DNA of 64,000 nt, from contig CM076851.1 of assembly GCA_039519185.1 (NCBI GenBank), forward strand, positions 32,013,825 through 32,077,824, written 5' to 3'. How positions within the stretch are numbered: position 1 is the first letter of the stretch; each line of letters opens with the position of its first letter. Made by a program: the position numbers and the translations under genes. Positions 48,977-61,442 of this stretch are shown one piece after another. Under the pieces are notes generated by a model. The model was given only the letters and a program-made list of their open reading frames with translations. It was not told the DNA's origin and did not search any database. Source of the DNA: Astragalus membranaceus (taxonomy: Eukaryota; Streptophyta; Magnoliopsida; Fabales; Fabaceae).

Positions 48977-50102
48977 ATCAGATAGTCTTTTTCACCGAAG
49001 ATTTCTTCCTCAGCAATGGGGTTCCTCAAATATCCCTAAAGAAATCTGATATTGCTTGAATGTTCCATCACCTTTTTCATACCCACTAATTGAATTGCGT
49101 CATCACTATTTCGAACGCCAGCTCACCCACATGCTTTCTGTTATTATTTAACTTTTGATTTTATCCTCATATAAAGATAATAAATGAAAAAATCATATAC
49201 AATAATTTATTTTTTATAATTTTTACTAGATTTTAATTTTTTGATATAAAGAATCCAATCATTTAAATTTCTATACAAAATACGAAAAAGTATTTTGAAC
49301 CCATTGTTTTATTAATTAAAATAATACTTTATATTCAATCAATTTTTAAGCATAACATAATTGTATGTTCCTTTTAAACAAAACTAGTATGTATGACCCG
49401 TGCGCTGCACGGGTATACATATCATTTGAAATTGTTTTAGTAAATTCATTGCAAAAGAAATAAAAATTATATCTTAGTAAAAAATTGACTGAAATATATT
49501 TAGATAAATATTGCATACAGAAAAGAACTATTTCAATGAAAAAAATAAATTTAAATTTATATATATATATGTAATTATTTAATAATGTGAAGACACACTT
49601 CCATACCTATATTGTCCTAACGCAGTTGTGATTACAATTACTATTGTTTACTATTAGGAATAACAGTACTGCTAATTAAAAAAGGGTTCAAAGAAGAATT
49701 TATAATATTATTATATCTCTCCTATTATATTTTTTAGTCACTCTTTAAAGTGATTATCTATTAAAGACATGTAGATTTTTTACCAAAATAAAGTTTATTA
49801 AACAGTTTATACAAAAAAGTGATTTTAAATACTCAATATAATATAAACCATATTTTGCATAAAAAAAGTAGATAATAGGTATATTTCCAAAAAGGGGGTG
49901 TTTTTGGTTTTCCACTTGTAATTATGGGTTATTTACGTCTTTGAGGTGTAAGTTGAACTGAACTTACCAAACCTAAACCCTCTACATGCGACGGCTTCTA
50001 CCCTACTTTCCTCTTCTTCTTCTCATCGTTCCCAACCTCTTCGATCTCACTCTCTGATTTTGCAGCGAAACTTCATCCATTGTTCCTGCTCGAAAATCAA
50101 CA

Positions 50103-50195
50103 ATGGCGGGAACTTATGGATCATCTTCTTCACGTCAGGGGTTGTGATCAACCGTAAGGTCTCCGAAACAAACGGGTGACAAATCAATACCCAAG
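50103..50195 (+). pseudogene. Captured first exon in Helitron 3
   Basis: Counterpart of 23556-23648 with the same ATG, length and GTACG donor. It carries a nonsense codon: the CGA of the HHGLRS segment has become TGA after GL. Confidence 0.6.
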
Positions 50196-50547
50196 GTACG
50201 ATTATTACTAACGATTTTGGGTGGGTTTATCTGTATATATATTGGATTCGTTGGTGGATGTATGTAATTTGTGATTCTAATTAGTTTATATTCTGTACCT
50301 ATCGTAGCTACAGACTTGTTTAGATTTGGATTTGTTGGTGGATGTATGCAATTTGTGATTGTAATTTGGATTTGATTTGATTTCTGACAGTATTGAGTTA
50401 TATTTAGGCCATTCGATAGTTTAGTTGCCTCATTGAGATAAGTATTTCTGACAATATTGATTTCTTATTGCAATTTGTGATTTGATAGTAAGTACAATTT
50501 TCCATAATGTCAAACTAATAGAAATAAATCTGCAAAACTCACTAAAC

Positions 50548-51518
50548 CTACACGTTGTCAAACACTTCACGATACACTACGTTCTTAGTGAATCGCAACA
50601 GGTTTTTGTCCTCGTCCAGTATTAAGAGCTTCAGACCCTTTCTAGTCTTTACACGGGAAAGAGCAACATACAACTGACCATGAGTGAAGACTGGTTTAGG
50701 TAGATCAATGCCAACTTGTGAGAGTGATTGCCCCTGACTTTTGTTGATGGTCATTGCAAAACACACAGTAATAGGAAACTGTCTGCGCCTGAACTTAAAG
50801 GGAAGGCCAGCGTCACTTGGAATAAGATTCATTCGTGGTATGAAAATCTTGTCCCCAATGTTTTTCCCTGTTAATACAGTAGCAGTTATAATGTGTTTGC
50901 CCAAATGATTTACCATCAACCTTGTACCATTGCATAGACCTGCTGATTGGTCTATGTTCCTCATAAGCATAATAGGTACACCTACTTTCAATAGCAACTT
51001 ATGATTAGGAATACCTGAACATTTGACATCATTCAAAAATTCTGGCGTGAACCATTCACTCTGAACCTCGCTGTCCTCATCTGATTGACAAACAGTATCC
51101 GAGCTTAGGTACTTAACTACTTTACCAGGTATTTGAGACAAAACATACTCATTAACATGCTCAACGGTCTCAAGAGTTGGAGCTAGAATAGCCCTCTCTT
51201 CAAAAAAATGATCAGTGTTAATGTTATCAAGGAGATGTGGATACGCAAAGTCAATCAAAGACTAGAGTGGGTTGGTTGAGTCCAAAATTAATAAATCATC
51301 CGGAATTTCAACACCCATCTCTCCGTACTCGTTTGATTGTGAATTTCCATCACCAATCTTGAGCAACCAATCTGCAAATTCCCTTATTTCTTCTCTCTCA
51401 GCCTCTACATTGGAACTACCAAGCCGCATGTTGACAGTGAGATTACGAACTTTACAACTTGACCATATAGACGATGAATTAATTGAAGCAGCAAGTACAT
51501 CCTGTCTGGAACCTTTCC
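50548..51518 (-). pseudogene. C-terminal part of Helitron helicase in Helitron 3
   Basis: The 236-codon frame 50548-51258 keeps Pif1-type C-terminal motifs: [53 protein letters not shown], and motif VI YVALSRVKTRKGL. A TAG just upstream (near 51263, before SLIDFAYP) is shared with Helitron 2, so it predates their separation. The coding match runs on to the deletion point near 51518. There is no Walker A motif, so no activity is expected. Confidence 0.88.
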
Positions 51519-52187
51519 GATGATGTCACTTTAATTCCAAGATTGCTGCAACGCCTTTTATACAGGTAATATTTCAAAATCATTATTTGAAATTTCTGAT
51601 TGGCAACAAAAGGATCGAATTTGAGAGTGGGAGAGAGTTTTAATTTTTTTTCATTCAAACACATATGCATCTCATTCGTATATGTTGTATGCTTAACCAT
51701 TTTCTTTTTTGCGAGTGAAGTATGATTTACTGGATGATGATTTGTGTGGTTGTTATTTGCAGGTGTAACGTTGATCAAATTTTATTGGCTTGCTCGGTAA
51801 GAATGGTTAAGCAGGAGCAATAATTTTAGATCCTTGAAATTAGGGAATACTTTATTATTATTTGAAATAACGAATGTGTTATTCTATTGCCAGCCGTTTC
51901 CTTATTAATAGATTGCCAGCCGATTCCTTATTAATAGATGGCCAGCCGTTTCCTTATTTTTAGGCAATATGTTTAATTACAATTATTGGCATGAAGCAAC
52001 GCCTAAGCAATCTGAATGTATATCTGCGCCGTCCATTTTGCCTGCGTTTCGATTCAATAAGTATCAGCCGTTCAGATTGTTTGATTCGTTTGTGATTAGG
52101 ATTAGCTGACATGCCACGTATTTTTCAGGAAGAATGCATGGCTTTTTTCGGTCGCTTACGTGGATTGTCCGGGTGGACAATTCATGA

Positions 52188-52671
52188 TTGAACATAGTTA
52201 TGATTATGATATAACCATTAAAAACTAATTTTGAAAATATTCTTTTTTTGACTAAATTTTTAATAATTTTCAAGATCTCATAATATGTGTACTTCTTAGA
52301 ATTTGGGTCAGGCCTAACTCAACCCTACAAAATCGCATTATAAGGTGAGGGATGCCATTTCATTATATACTCTTTTAAGACCTTATCTGTAGTCAATTTT
52401 GGATTTGAGTTTCTCCCATTAGCACTAAACAACTAATACAAAATTTAACCTTACCACGTTAAAACGTTGTACAAAATTACAGCACGGCTATCCGTAAATG
52501 GGAAAATGCAAAAAATGTTAGACTATATCATGTTCTGGCTTTGAACCCGAGACCTCATGTATGAGTTTCAAGTGGCACTTGATACTTTGTCTACAGACCC
52601 ATAAAAATTAAAGAAACCCTTGCATTTTACATCATTATTTTGGTATAAGCATTGTAATTGTAAATCATTAG
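52188..52671. other. Right flank of the duplicated block
   Basis: Non-coding. Similar to 11250-11523 and 15660-15830, including ttttcaagatctcataatat and gtatgagttt followed by aagtggcacttg. It is the uninterrupted counterpart of the CACTA and LARD insertion site of block 1, with some local divergence. Confidence 0.65.
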
Positions 52672-52940
52672 ATAAATTATAGTTTTGGTCTCCCAATTTT
52701 CACAAATTTAGACATTTGGCGTCCCTATTGTAAAAGTCGGACATTTAGTTTCCCTATTATTAAAAACTCAGACTTTTAGTCCAAATGGAGGTTTTTCATT
52801 TTTTTAGCTGATGCAGACCTCATTAAATGATGCGACACCCGACGTAGGCACCACACATGACTGTCACATCAATTAAGGAGACACATAAGTATGCCACGTA
52901 CTTATCTAATTAATAAAATATTAAAAACTAAAATAAATTA
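52672..52940. mobile_element. Left arm of a Mutator-like MITE-family element, degraded
   Basis: Starts ataaattatagttttggtc and has the gacatttgg and cattaaatgatg segments found in the element at 53982-54375. No matching right arm or 9-bp duplication was found. Confidence 0.5.
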
Positions 52941-52959
52941 CCAAACTAAAATTAAAATG

Positions 52960-53930
52960 TTAGAAAGAACTTAAAGCCCAGAACCCTAAAATTCCAGTCC
53001 TCTTCGATCTCACTTCTTCTTTTGCTCCCACTCTCTTCTCTCACACGCCTCACAACCACAACTAGACTAACAACCATCTCACCTCTAGCTTCGAAAATTT
53101 CAAATAGTAGCTTGGCCACCAACCACCAATTTCTTCTCCCATATTCACTACAGTTTGTGCATGATACCTCAACCCGTCCCTCACACCCTTGCCTTCGCAG
53201 CCTTCCACCATTTCCCATGGGCACATTGCAAGCATAGAAAAGCTCCCTCCTTCAACTCATCCTTTCCTACACTACACTACAGGAACAGAAAAGCTTTCTC
53301 CTTTACAAATATCTGACCACTGTCAACTCAGTTTCAGTGTTCCTCCGCCGCGACAAAATAAAATTTGGAATAACTCTATCCTTCATTGTTTTCTTCTTTC
53401 TTCTCCCTCTGCAGGGCCATAAGCTTCTCCACGAGACCTTCCTTAAACATATCCTCAACATCTTCCTTAAGCACAAAACACCCAATTTCAAAAACACACT
53501 CCATAGCCAGAACCCTCAATTCCAAATCCCCTAAACTCAACAATGCTATGTTGTTACCTATTTCTCTGTTGGATTCAATCTCATCCACGATAGGTGACCT
53601 AATTAACCTAATGAGAAAACACAGAACCTCAACGGCGGGAAAAGAAGCAATGAGTCGGTGAGTGAAGTGAGTGAGGAAAGGGAGTAACTCGTTTTCGTTT
53701 GAAACGGGGTCCTTTAGGGATAGTGAGAAGGAGTGAGTGGTTTCACAGTCGGTCCAGGTTTAGAGTTCGGATTCGGTGGAGCGGCGACTTTGGTGATGGA
53801 GTGAGTTGAGAGAGGGCAAGTGAGGAAGAATTGGAGAGCAGGGTTTGAGTTGTGGAGAGACTCAACGAGGGATTTGAGGTGGTGGGAGAAGATCTATGGA
53901 TAGTGGAATTAGGATTTAGGATTCATCAAT
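52960..53930 (-). pseudogene. ARM-repeat protein pseudogene fragment
   Basis: The minus-strand frame 53376-53620 reads VEVLCFLIRLIRSPIVDEIE, then SNREIGNNIALLSLGDLELR, VLAMECVFEIGCF and GLVEKLMALQR. This resembles a family of plant armadillo-repeat proteins. Upstream sequence (53640-53920) can be read in the same direction only with frameshifts. The downstream part (52980-53220, AKLLFEIFEARGEMVVSLV) is in another frame. No introns are evident. It lies beside a Mutator-like arm, so it may have been captured. Confidence 0.6.
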
Positions 53931-53981
53931 TCTAGGTTTAATTTTGTTTTTAACTTCTTAATTTATATATTTTATTTAATA

Positions 53982-54375
53982 GGCTAAATTATCGTTTTGG
54001 TTCCCCAATTTTTAAAAATTCAGACATTTGGTCCCCATATTTTAAACTCAGACATTTAGTCCCCTTAATTTTAAAAAACTCAGAACATTTAGTCCAAAGA
54101 GGAATTTTTTCATTTTTTTTTGCCGAGTTGGCTTTCTGCCAAACAAAAAATGCTGACGTGGCTCTCATTAAATGACGTGGCAGCTGACTCAGCTTGCACA
54201 CATCATTTAATGATGCCACATGTACTTGCTACCTCATTATTTATTTAATAAAATATTAAAATGTTGATATTAAAAACAAATTAAAAAATAGGGGGACTAA
54301 ATGTCTGAGTTTAAAAATAGGGGGACTAAATATCTGAATTTTTGAAAATAGGGAGACTAAAACTATAATTTAGCC
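53982..54375. mobile_element. Mutator-like MITE with 9-bp target duplication, 394 bp
   Basis: Inverted ends GGCTAAATTATCGTTTTGG and CTAAAACTATAATTTAGCC, flanked by identical TATTTAATA (53973-53981 and 54376-54384). Same family as 20039-20386. Non-coding. Confidence 0.92.
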
Positions 54376-54384
54376 TATTTAATA

Positions 54385-55199
54385 TTATATTCTTTGGAAA
54401 GCTGATGTGGCTCATTAATTGCCGGCAAAGATGTGTGGTTAATTTATTTGGTCGTTTTTGGTTCGAACCCTGCCTAAACAATATAGAACAAAACTATAAA
54501 AGAAAACAGAATCAAAATTATTTATATAATATAAATCTAAAAGGTGTGCAAAAAATTTCCTCTAGAGAGTTACCAGTAGTTTTGCAAAATCCCCCCACAA
54601 TTTTCGGGGATGGGGACGGGACCCCTCCCCAAATATATTACAAAATTATTCTTATTATAGATATATATATTATTATATTATAAGTAATAGATTTTTGATT
54701 CCATCTTTGAATTTTGATTTTAAATTCAATTTTTTGATTTCAGATTCTATTTTTGATTAAATGTAAGATGCAATTCCATTCTTTTGCATAAATTGATTCT
54801 CAAATTCTGAAGGAAGTTATTTGAGAAGGTGATTTCAGAGTTATTTATTTCTTCCTTCAAATCTGTTATTGCATTTCAAAATAGTGACATCCGACCGGAG
54901 TTGAGGGCAGACGAGATCGGAGTTGGGGGCGGCGCGACGGTCGGAGTTGGGGACATTGCGGCAGTCTGGGTTTAGGGCGGTGCTAACAGTCGGAGCAGTG
55001 GGTGGTTTTGGCAGAGTGACACTTTCCATTGGTACTGTATTTTAAATTAGTAATTTTATTTTAATTTTTAAAAAGAAAGACAGGTGGCAGATTTTTAGGC
55101 ATCCGATTTATCCAAAGGATCATAATAGGGGAAAGGTAGCAAAGGTACCCGCCCTCAAGTTACTGAATCCTTTCCCATATTTTTGATATATCTCATATC
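54385..55199. other. Intergenic region upstream of RPS1
   Basis: No gene recognised. A GC-rich patch at about 54890-55020 repeats a tcggagttgggg motif, and a short (TA)n tract lies near 54660. Confidence 0.5.
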
Positions 55200-55232
55200 T
55201 CACCTTATCTGAATTATTATCTGATAAAAGGC
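55200..55232 (+). promoter_or_regulatory. GATA/I-box-like motifs upstream of RPS1
   Basis: A GATAAG on the minus strand (55204-55209) and a GATAAA on the plus strand (55223-55228) lie 45-70 bp before the start codon. Such motifs are common in light-regulated promoters of nuclear genes for plastid proteins. They may fall in the 5' untranslated region; assignment is by motif only. Confidence 0.3.
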
Positions 55233-55272
55233 GAAGCAAAGGAGAGAAGAGTGGCACATCATATCATATGAT

Positions 55273-58200
55273 ATGGCCATGGCTTCTATAGCTCAGCAGT
55301 TGAGTAGTGCAACGAGATGGACCCCACTTCTATGGAACCCAACGCAGACGCAGAAACAGAGGCGCCGCGGTGTGGTTCCCGTCGTGTGTTCTGTTGCAAT
55401 CGCCAGTCAAAACAACAAAGAGAGAGCGAAACTTAAAGAACTCTTCGAAGAAGCCTACGAAAGATGCCGCACTGCTCCTATGGAAGGTGTTTCCTTTACC
55501 CTAGAACAATTCACTGACGCTCTTGAAAAGTATGATTTCGTTTCTGAAGTTGGAACTAAGGTACGTTCTTCTATTCTCCTCTTCTTTGCATCAAATTTAT
55601 CAACTTCACCACCGTGTTAGAGAATTTCTGTTTGGTTCTTTGTGTTTGTTGAATTTTTGGACATTTTTAGTTGAAGATGAAATGTGTTCTGTTGAATTGA
55701 ATTTTTTTGCAATGTGCATGAATGATAGTGTTTACCTAACTTTTTGGGGGATATTGTTTGTTGATTGTGTATGAAGGGAAGGAAAATGTGGTTGTAAATT
55801 GTGGTTTATACTTAGGCCAGTTTAGATTAGTTTCTAATCTTTCAATTGATTTAAGTATTTGGTTCCTAATTTACAAAGATCCCTTGTAAGTTTATACCTG
55901 TTTGTTGCTGAAAAAATTGAGATTCAGAAGTTAATTTCGACTTGTGAAGCTATAATTTAAGACACTAAGATTATTTTAGAGCTTGTTTACTTTGTTTTAA
56001 AAATTTCATTTTGTTTTCTATATGATATACACAGTGCACACATAACCAGTTAGACTATATCCATTGTGGAGATTAGTAGTGAAAGAAGCAATAGTATATT
56101 TTGAAATGGTGAATAGAACTTTGTAGCATTTAACAATTTCCGAATATTGTACTCTTTGGCTATATATAACATCTCACTTTGAATATCATCTCCTTGGTTA
56201 TATATGTACTAGTATATGTATCTTATTGAAAAAAGAAAATGAAAATTTGAAAACAAAGTAAATAAACACTTAGCTTTGCTTGTTGGAATGATTTCATAGG
56301 CTTAGTACGTTTTGCCCCTTTTTGTAAGGTAGGGGATAATTCTGAGGTATTCTGAATAGATTGGTGATTCTTGCTGGTTTGGTTTCAGGTTAAGGGAACT
56401 GTGTTTGGCACTGATGCTAGTGGAGCTTTTGTTGATATTACCTCAAAGTCCACGGCGTACTTGCCACTGCGAGAGGCATGCATCCGCAAAATTAAGCATG
56501 TAGAAGATGTAGGTATAACTACTGGCGTGAAAGAGGAATTTGTAATCATTGGTCAAAATGAAGTTGATGATGGCTTGATCTTGAGTTTAAGGTCTATCCA
56601 ATTTGACCTTGCATGGGAACGCTGTAGACAACTTCAGGCAGAAGATGCTGTTGTCAAGGGTAAGGTGGGTTTTGCAGACTGAGAAATTCATTTTCAGTCA
56701 AGATTTAGCGTATTTATGCTAATTTCAAATCCAAATATTTGTGATATCAATTTCTAGTAATCTCAATTTTGTAAAGAATACAAAATGAAGCAAAAGAACA
56801 TTTCTTATCTCAACGCACACTCTCATTTGTGCACTTTGCACTTTGTATGGCAGATTGTAGATTCAAACAAAGGTGGTGTTGTGGCTGAAGTGGAAGGCCT
56901 TAAGGGGTTTGTTCCGTTCTCACAGATCTCAACGGTTAGCTCTTTACCTACTTTGACATTTATGGACTTGCATGCATCAGAATTCAGAACAAAACATGCC
57001 ATTTGGCATGAGTCAACTTATGTCCAGTAAAAAAGTGTAATATATTATTATACCTCTTGAATTGACTCTGAATATTTCTTTTATTAATTACAAATATTTA
57101 TACTAGATAAACAGTATTGAAATCCTTCAATTTTGTATGCTTTTTAACAAGTTCTGATGTAGGTTATTCTGGATAAATTGATACTTTCTTTTCTTGGTTA
57201 TTTCTCTGTTTCATCCTTTCCTTCTAAAAATTATAATTATAGCTGCCAACTCTAACTATTCCCCTCTTGCCTATTTTTTCTTAGAAATCAACTGGAGAAG
57301 ACCTTCTTGATATGGAGGTTCCACTAAAGTTTGTGGAGGTTGATGAGGAACAGTCCAGACTTATATTAAGTCACCGCAAAGCTGTGGCAGGCATTCAGGG
57401 ACAACTAGGAATTGGGTCAGTAGTCACCGGCACTGTGCAAACACTAAAACCATATGGTGCCTTTGTTGACATTGGTGGAATCAGTGGCCTCCTTCATGTT
57501 AGTCAGATCAGTCATGATCGGATTTCTGATATTGCAACAGTTCTTCAGCCTGGTGATATTCTGAAGGTAAACCTATAATAACCTTCATAGATAGTTGCTT
57601 AGAATTACAGTTGTTGCGTCGACATAAAATCTCATTTCTTTCCTTTGATTAGGTGATGATTTTAAGTCATGATCGGGAGAGAGGCCGAGTAAGCCTTTCA
57701 ACAAAGAAATTGGAACCCACACCTGGAGACATGATTCGCAATCCAAAGCTTGTCTTTGAGAAGGTATAATTCAAAGAAAGGGGCTTCATTAGTCATGGTT
57801 TATTTTCATTTCCTGCTATCTAGATTAAAATCCTAGAAGTCAAATTACCGAGCTCTGTTTGGCTCTCTGTTTTACTTATATGCTGTTGTAACTTTGAGAA
57901 TTCTTGTACTTAACCCTTTTCACTAGCATTAGCAAATTTGAAAGAGAATGTACAGTTGTAATTTTTAATCTGTTCTTATAGGCGGAGGAGATGGCTCAGA
58001 CTTTCAGACAGAGAATAGCCCAGGCAGAAGCTATGGCTCGTGCTGATATGCTTAGGTTCCAACCAGAGGTATTTGTTTGTTAATTATTTGTTCAAATTTA
58101 TGAACTCAATGAAAATGAAGCAGGAGCAAGTGATAAAAGGTAACTAAAAATCTAAAATATAAATGGTAACTTGGCTCCTTGCTGCTACTGAAGAAGAGTT

Positions 58201-58423
58201 TTGGAGTCTCTCAAATAACAAGGTTTAATGATTTCCAAGGACCATTGAGTTGATTTAACATAAATAAATATATTCTTAACGCCAACGATTTTTCATTTTC
58301 ATTGAACCCTTTCTTTTGCAGAGTGGATTAACTCTCAGCAGTGATGGAATCTTAGGACCACTTACTTCAGACTTGCCTGCAGAGGGACTGGATCTGAGTG
58401 AGGTACCCCCAGCTGAAGATTAA
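55273..58423 (+). CDS. RPS1: Plastid (chloroplast) 30S ribosomal protein S1, nuclear-encoded
   Basis: Component of the chloroplast 30S subunit that helps bind mRNA during plastid translation. Exons: 55273-55560, 56389-56664, 56854-56934, 57285-57566, 57653-57763, 57982-58068, 58322-58423. All introns are GT/AG and phase 0, giving 408 aa, close to the roughly 410-415 aa of plant plastid S1. Residues 1 to about 40 are Ser/Thr/Arg-rich and acid-poor ([16 protein letters not shown]), a likely plastid transit peptide. Three S1 RNA-binding domains follow: about 97-166 ([17 protein letters not shown]), about 185-250 ([20 protein letters not shown]) and about 258-329 ([36 protein letters not shown]). 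The C-terminus has a helical [20 protein letters not shown] segment and an acidic end. The ATG at 55273 is the first in a short leader. No defects seen; it is the only clearly intact single-copy host gene here. Confidence 0.95.
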
Positions 58424-58811
58424 TGATTGAGGGAACTCGGGCTCTAACCCTCCCCCCATTTTTTCCTTTCATTACACCTTGCTCTAAGAATTGTTGTAGA
58501 ATGATAAACCTAATGCTTAATCCTCTTTTGTAAACATAAAACTGAATTTTTTTTTATTAGCTGTACCTATTTGAGCAAATTGTTTAATATCAGTTTTGGA
58601 AAAACTAAAATATTAGGTTGCAGGGAAATAATCTTAGAGTTACAAATGAAGGAGAACTTGATAATTTCAAGAATGAAAATGCATATCTATCGGCTTGTAA
58701 CTAACCTAACTACCATCAGATTTTATTGGGATGACATTGTGTTAACCTGCATTTTCGACAGCCTCAATTAAATGCAGTCAATAATGTTGACTTTTTGTTT
58801 TAAAGAAGAGA
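58424..58811. other. RPS1 3' region and spacer
   Basis: Contains the probable 3' untranslated region. No gene recognised; the LTR of the next element begins at 58812. Confidence 0.6.
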
Positions 58812-59465
58812 TGTTGATATTTGACATTGAGAAATGTGTTGTGAAGAGTAATTTCGACTATGCCTAAGGCTTGATGAAACTGAGTTTAAAGACAATGCTT
58901 TCGACGGGAAAGACATTAAAGAGTTTAGTCGAAGACAGGGTGGTATTGTTGTCGAAAACGCGGGCATCTACATGTCAATAAGGTTTGATTCGTTGCATTC
59001 AGGAAGAATGCTTGATATTTCGACAACGAGAAGTTGTGTACAGGGAGAATCAGCATAGCACATAACTTAGCGAAAATTGGAAAGCTGGAGTTAGTAGTTT
59101 CGACAGAAAAAATGAACAACATTCAGATAACAGGTTAAGTCAAAGAATGCTGGTAGAAAAGGACAGCAGTGATGAGGTCGAAAGATGGAGCAGTTATCTG
59201 ATCTTATCTAGTCGAAATAGCAGTTATTTTGTTTAGAAAAACCGCTGAGCGGTTATTGTTTTTCTTTTATTATAAACTAGTAGGATACCCGTGCATACGC
59301 ACGGATGTTGTCGTGTTATTTTTATGAATGAACTTAGACAGTATTTAATTAGTTTGAACATTACCCCGTGAAAATAGAGACAAATTTAAAGTAGATAAAA
59401 ATGGAGTTTCAAATTAAAAATAGATAAATATTAAAATCCAAAAATGTAAAAGTATCATTTAAAAA

Positions 59466-59570
59466 CAATACATGCATTTATTCCGTGTTTTTTTATATAT
59501 CAGTGAAGTGTTCTTTTATAAATCAGTGTTGTTATCCCGTGTTTTTTATATATTAGTGCAGCTATCCCGT

Positions 59571-59636
<66 letters not shown>

Positions 59637-60415
59637 TTGCAGTTATATTCGTATTTTTTTATATATCAGTGCATTTATCCCGTGTTTTTTATGTATCAGT
59701 GCAGTTATCTCATAGTTTCAATTGATTATTTGAGTTGATTAGTAGATTATAGTAGATAGTAAAAGATAGATAGTAGATTATTAATAAGAAATATTTATCC
59801 CGTGTTTTTTTTATATATCAGTAACAATTATTTGTCTTTCTTTTGGTATTAGTGACAAATATTTGTCCCATGTGTTTTAAATATTAATCAGTTTAAATAG
59901 TCATTAAGTCTTCTTCTTTTATTAGATAGTAGGTTCATAGTAATTTTCAAAAATTATAATTATCAATGGTAGTTTCATTTGACTATTTTAGTTGATTAAT
60001 AGATTATAGTAGATAGTAATTTTGTTAGATAGTAGATATTATCAATAAGAAATAATTGTTTTAAATATTAATTAGTCTTCTTGTTTTTTAGATAGTAGGT
60101 TTGTAGTAGTAGTCTTCAAAAAATTTAAATATCAATGACAAATATTAATATCGTGTTTTTTTCTTCATATATTAGTGCAGTTATCCCGTGTTTTATATAT
60201 ATTAGTGCAGTTATCTCGTAGTTTCAATTGATTATTTTAGTTGATTAGTAGATTATAGTAGATAGTAAAAGAGAGATAATAGATTATCAATAAGAAATAT
60301 TTTTCTTAAATATTAATCAGTAGTTGAAATAGTCATTAAATATTATTGTTTTTTAGATAGTAGGTTTATAGTAGTATTCAAAATATTTAATCATCAATGA
60401 CAAATATAAATCCTG

Positions 60416-60454
<39 letters not shown>

Positions 60455-61340
60455 TGCAGTTATCCCGTGTTTTTTTTATATGTCATTGCAGTTATCCCGT
60501 AGTTTCAATTGATTATTTGAGTTGATTAGTAGCTTATAGTAGATAGTAAAAGATAGATAGTAGATTATCAATAAGAAATATCTATCCCATGTTTTTTTAT
60601 ATATTAGTAACAATTATCTGTCCTTTTTAATTAGGTATTAGTGACAAATATTGTCACGTGAGTTTTAAATATTAATCAGTTTAAATAGTCATTAAGCCTT
60701 CTTGTTTTTTAAGATAGTAGATTTATTGTAGTTTTCAAAAATTATAATTATCAATGGTAAATATTAATCTCGTGTTTTTTATATATCACTACAATTATCT
60801 CGTGTTTTTTATATATCAGTGCAGTTACCTCGTAGTTTCGATTGATTATTTTAGTTGATTAGTAGATTATAGTAGACAGTAAAAGTTAGATATTAGATTA
60901 TCAATAAGAAATATTTGTTTTAAATATTAATTACTAATTTACATAGTCATTAAGTCTTCTAATTTTTTAGATAGTAGGTTTGTAGTAGTAGTCTTCAAAA
61001 AATTTAATTATCAGTGACAAATATTAATCTCGTATTTTTTTTTCTTCATATAACAGTGGAGTTTTTCCGTGTTTTTTTTATATATCAATGCAGTTATTTC
61101 GTAATCTCAATTGATTATTTTAGTTGATTAGTATATTGTAGTAGATAGTAGGTTTATAGTAGTCTTCAAAAATATTAATTATCAATGACAAATATTAATC
61201 TTGTGTTTTTTTCTATATCAGTGCAGTTATCCCGTGATTTTTATATATCATTGCAGTTATCTCGTAGTTTCAATTGATTTCTTTAGTTGATTATAATAGA
61301 TATTAAAAGATAGGTAGTAGATTATCAATAAGAGGTGTTA
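59466..61340. repeat. Long imperfect repeat array inside the Helitron
   Basis: About five copies of a 300-600 bp unit built from tcagtgcagttatcccgtg, then tttcaattgattatt, gttgattagtagattatag, atcaataagaaatat and gacaaatatt segments. Units differ in length and lose segments. Includes (TA)n tracts at about 59572-59632 and 60420-60452. Confidence 0.85.
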
Positions 61341-61442
61341 GTAGATTATCAATAAGAGTGTAAAAAGATTTCGGAGATAAAAATTAAAATTTTAAGGTGA
61401 TAGTTTTGTTTTGTTTTTTAGTGTGACTCATTTACATTTTTA

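Larger units (their letters stand above)
49384..52187 (-). mobile_element. Helitron 3: internally deleted derivative, 2.8 kb
   Basis: Minus orientation. CTAG at 49384-49387 follows host A, with a perfect 7-bp-stem hairpin cccgtgc-gct-gcacggg at 49397-49413. The 5' end is near 52187, with the same subterminal inverted repeat as Helitron 2. The 3' part (49384-51518) matches 22830-24660 of Helitron 2. At about 51519 it jumps to sequence matching 46634 of Helitron 2, so the whole Rep domain, the N-terminal half of the helicase and the RPA gene are deleted. It retains about 320 bp of helicase sequence that Helitron 2 has lost. Confidence 0.9.
47251..52680. repeat. Duplicated block 3: partial SINA-like block, Helitron 3 and right flank
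   Basis: 47255-49383 matches 21030-22829 of block 2. 49384-52187 is Helitron 3. 52190-52680 matches the right flank of the empty site in block 1 (11237-11523 plus 15651-15830). Block 2 has no such right flank of its own. Confidence 0.8.
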
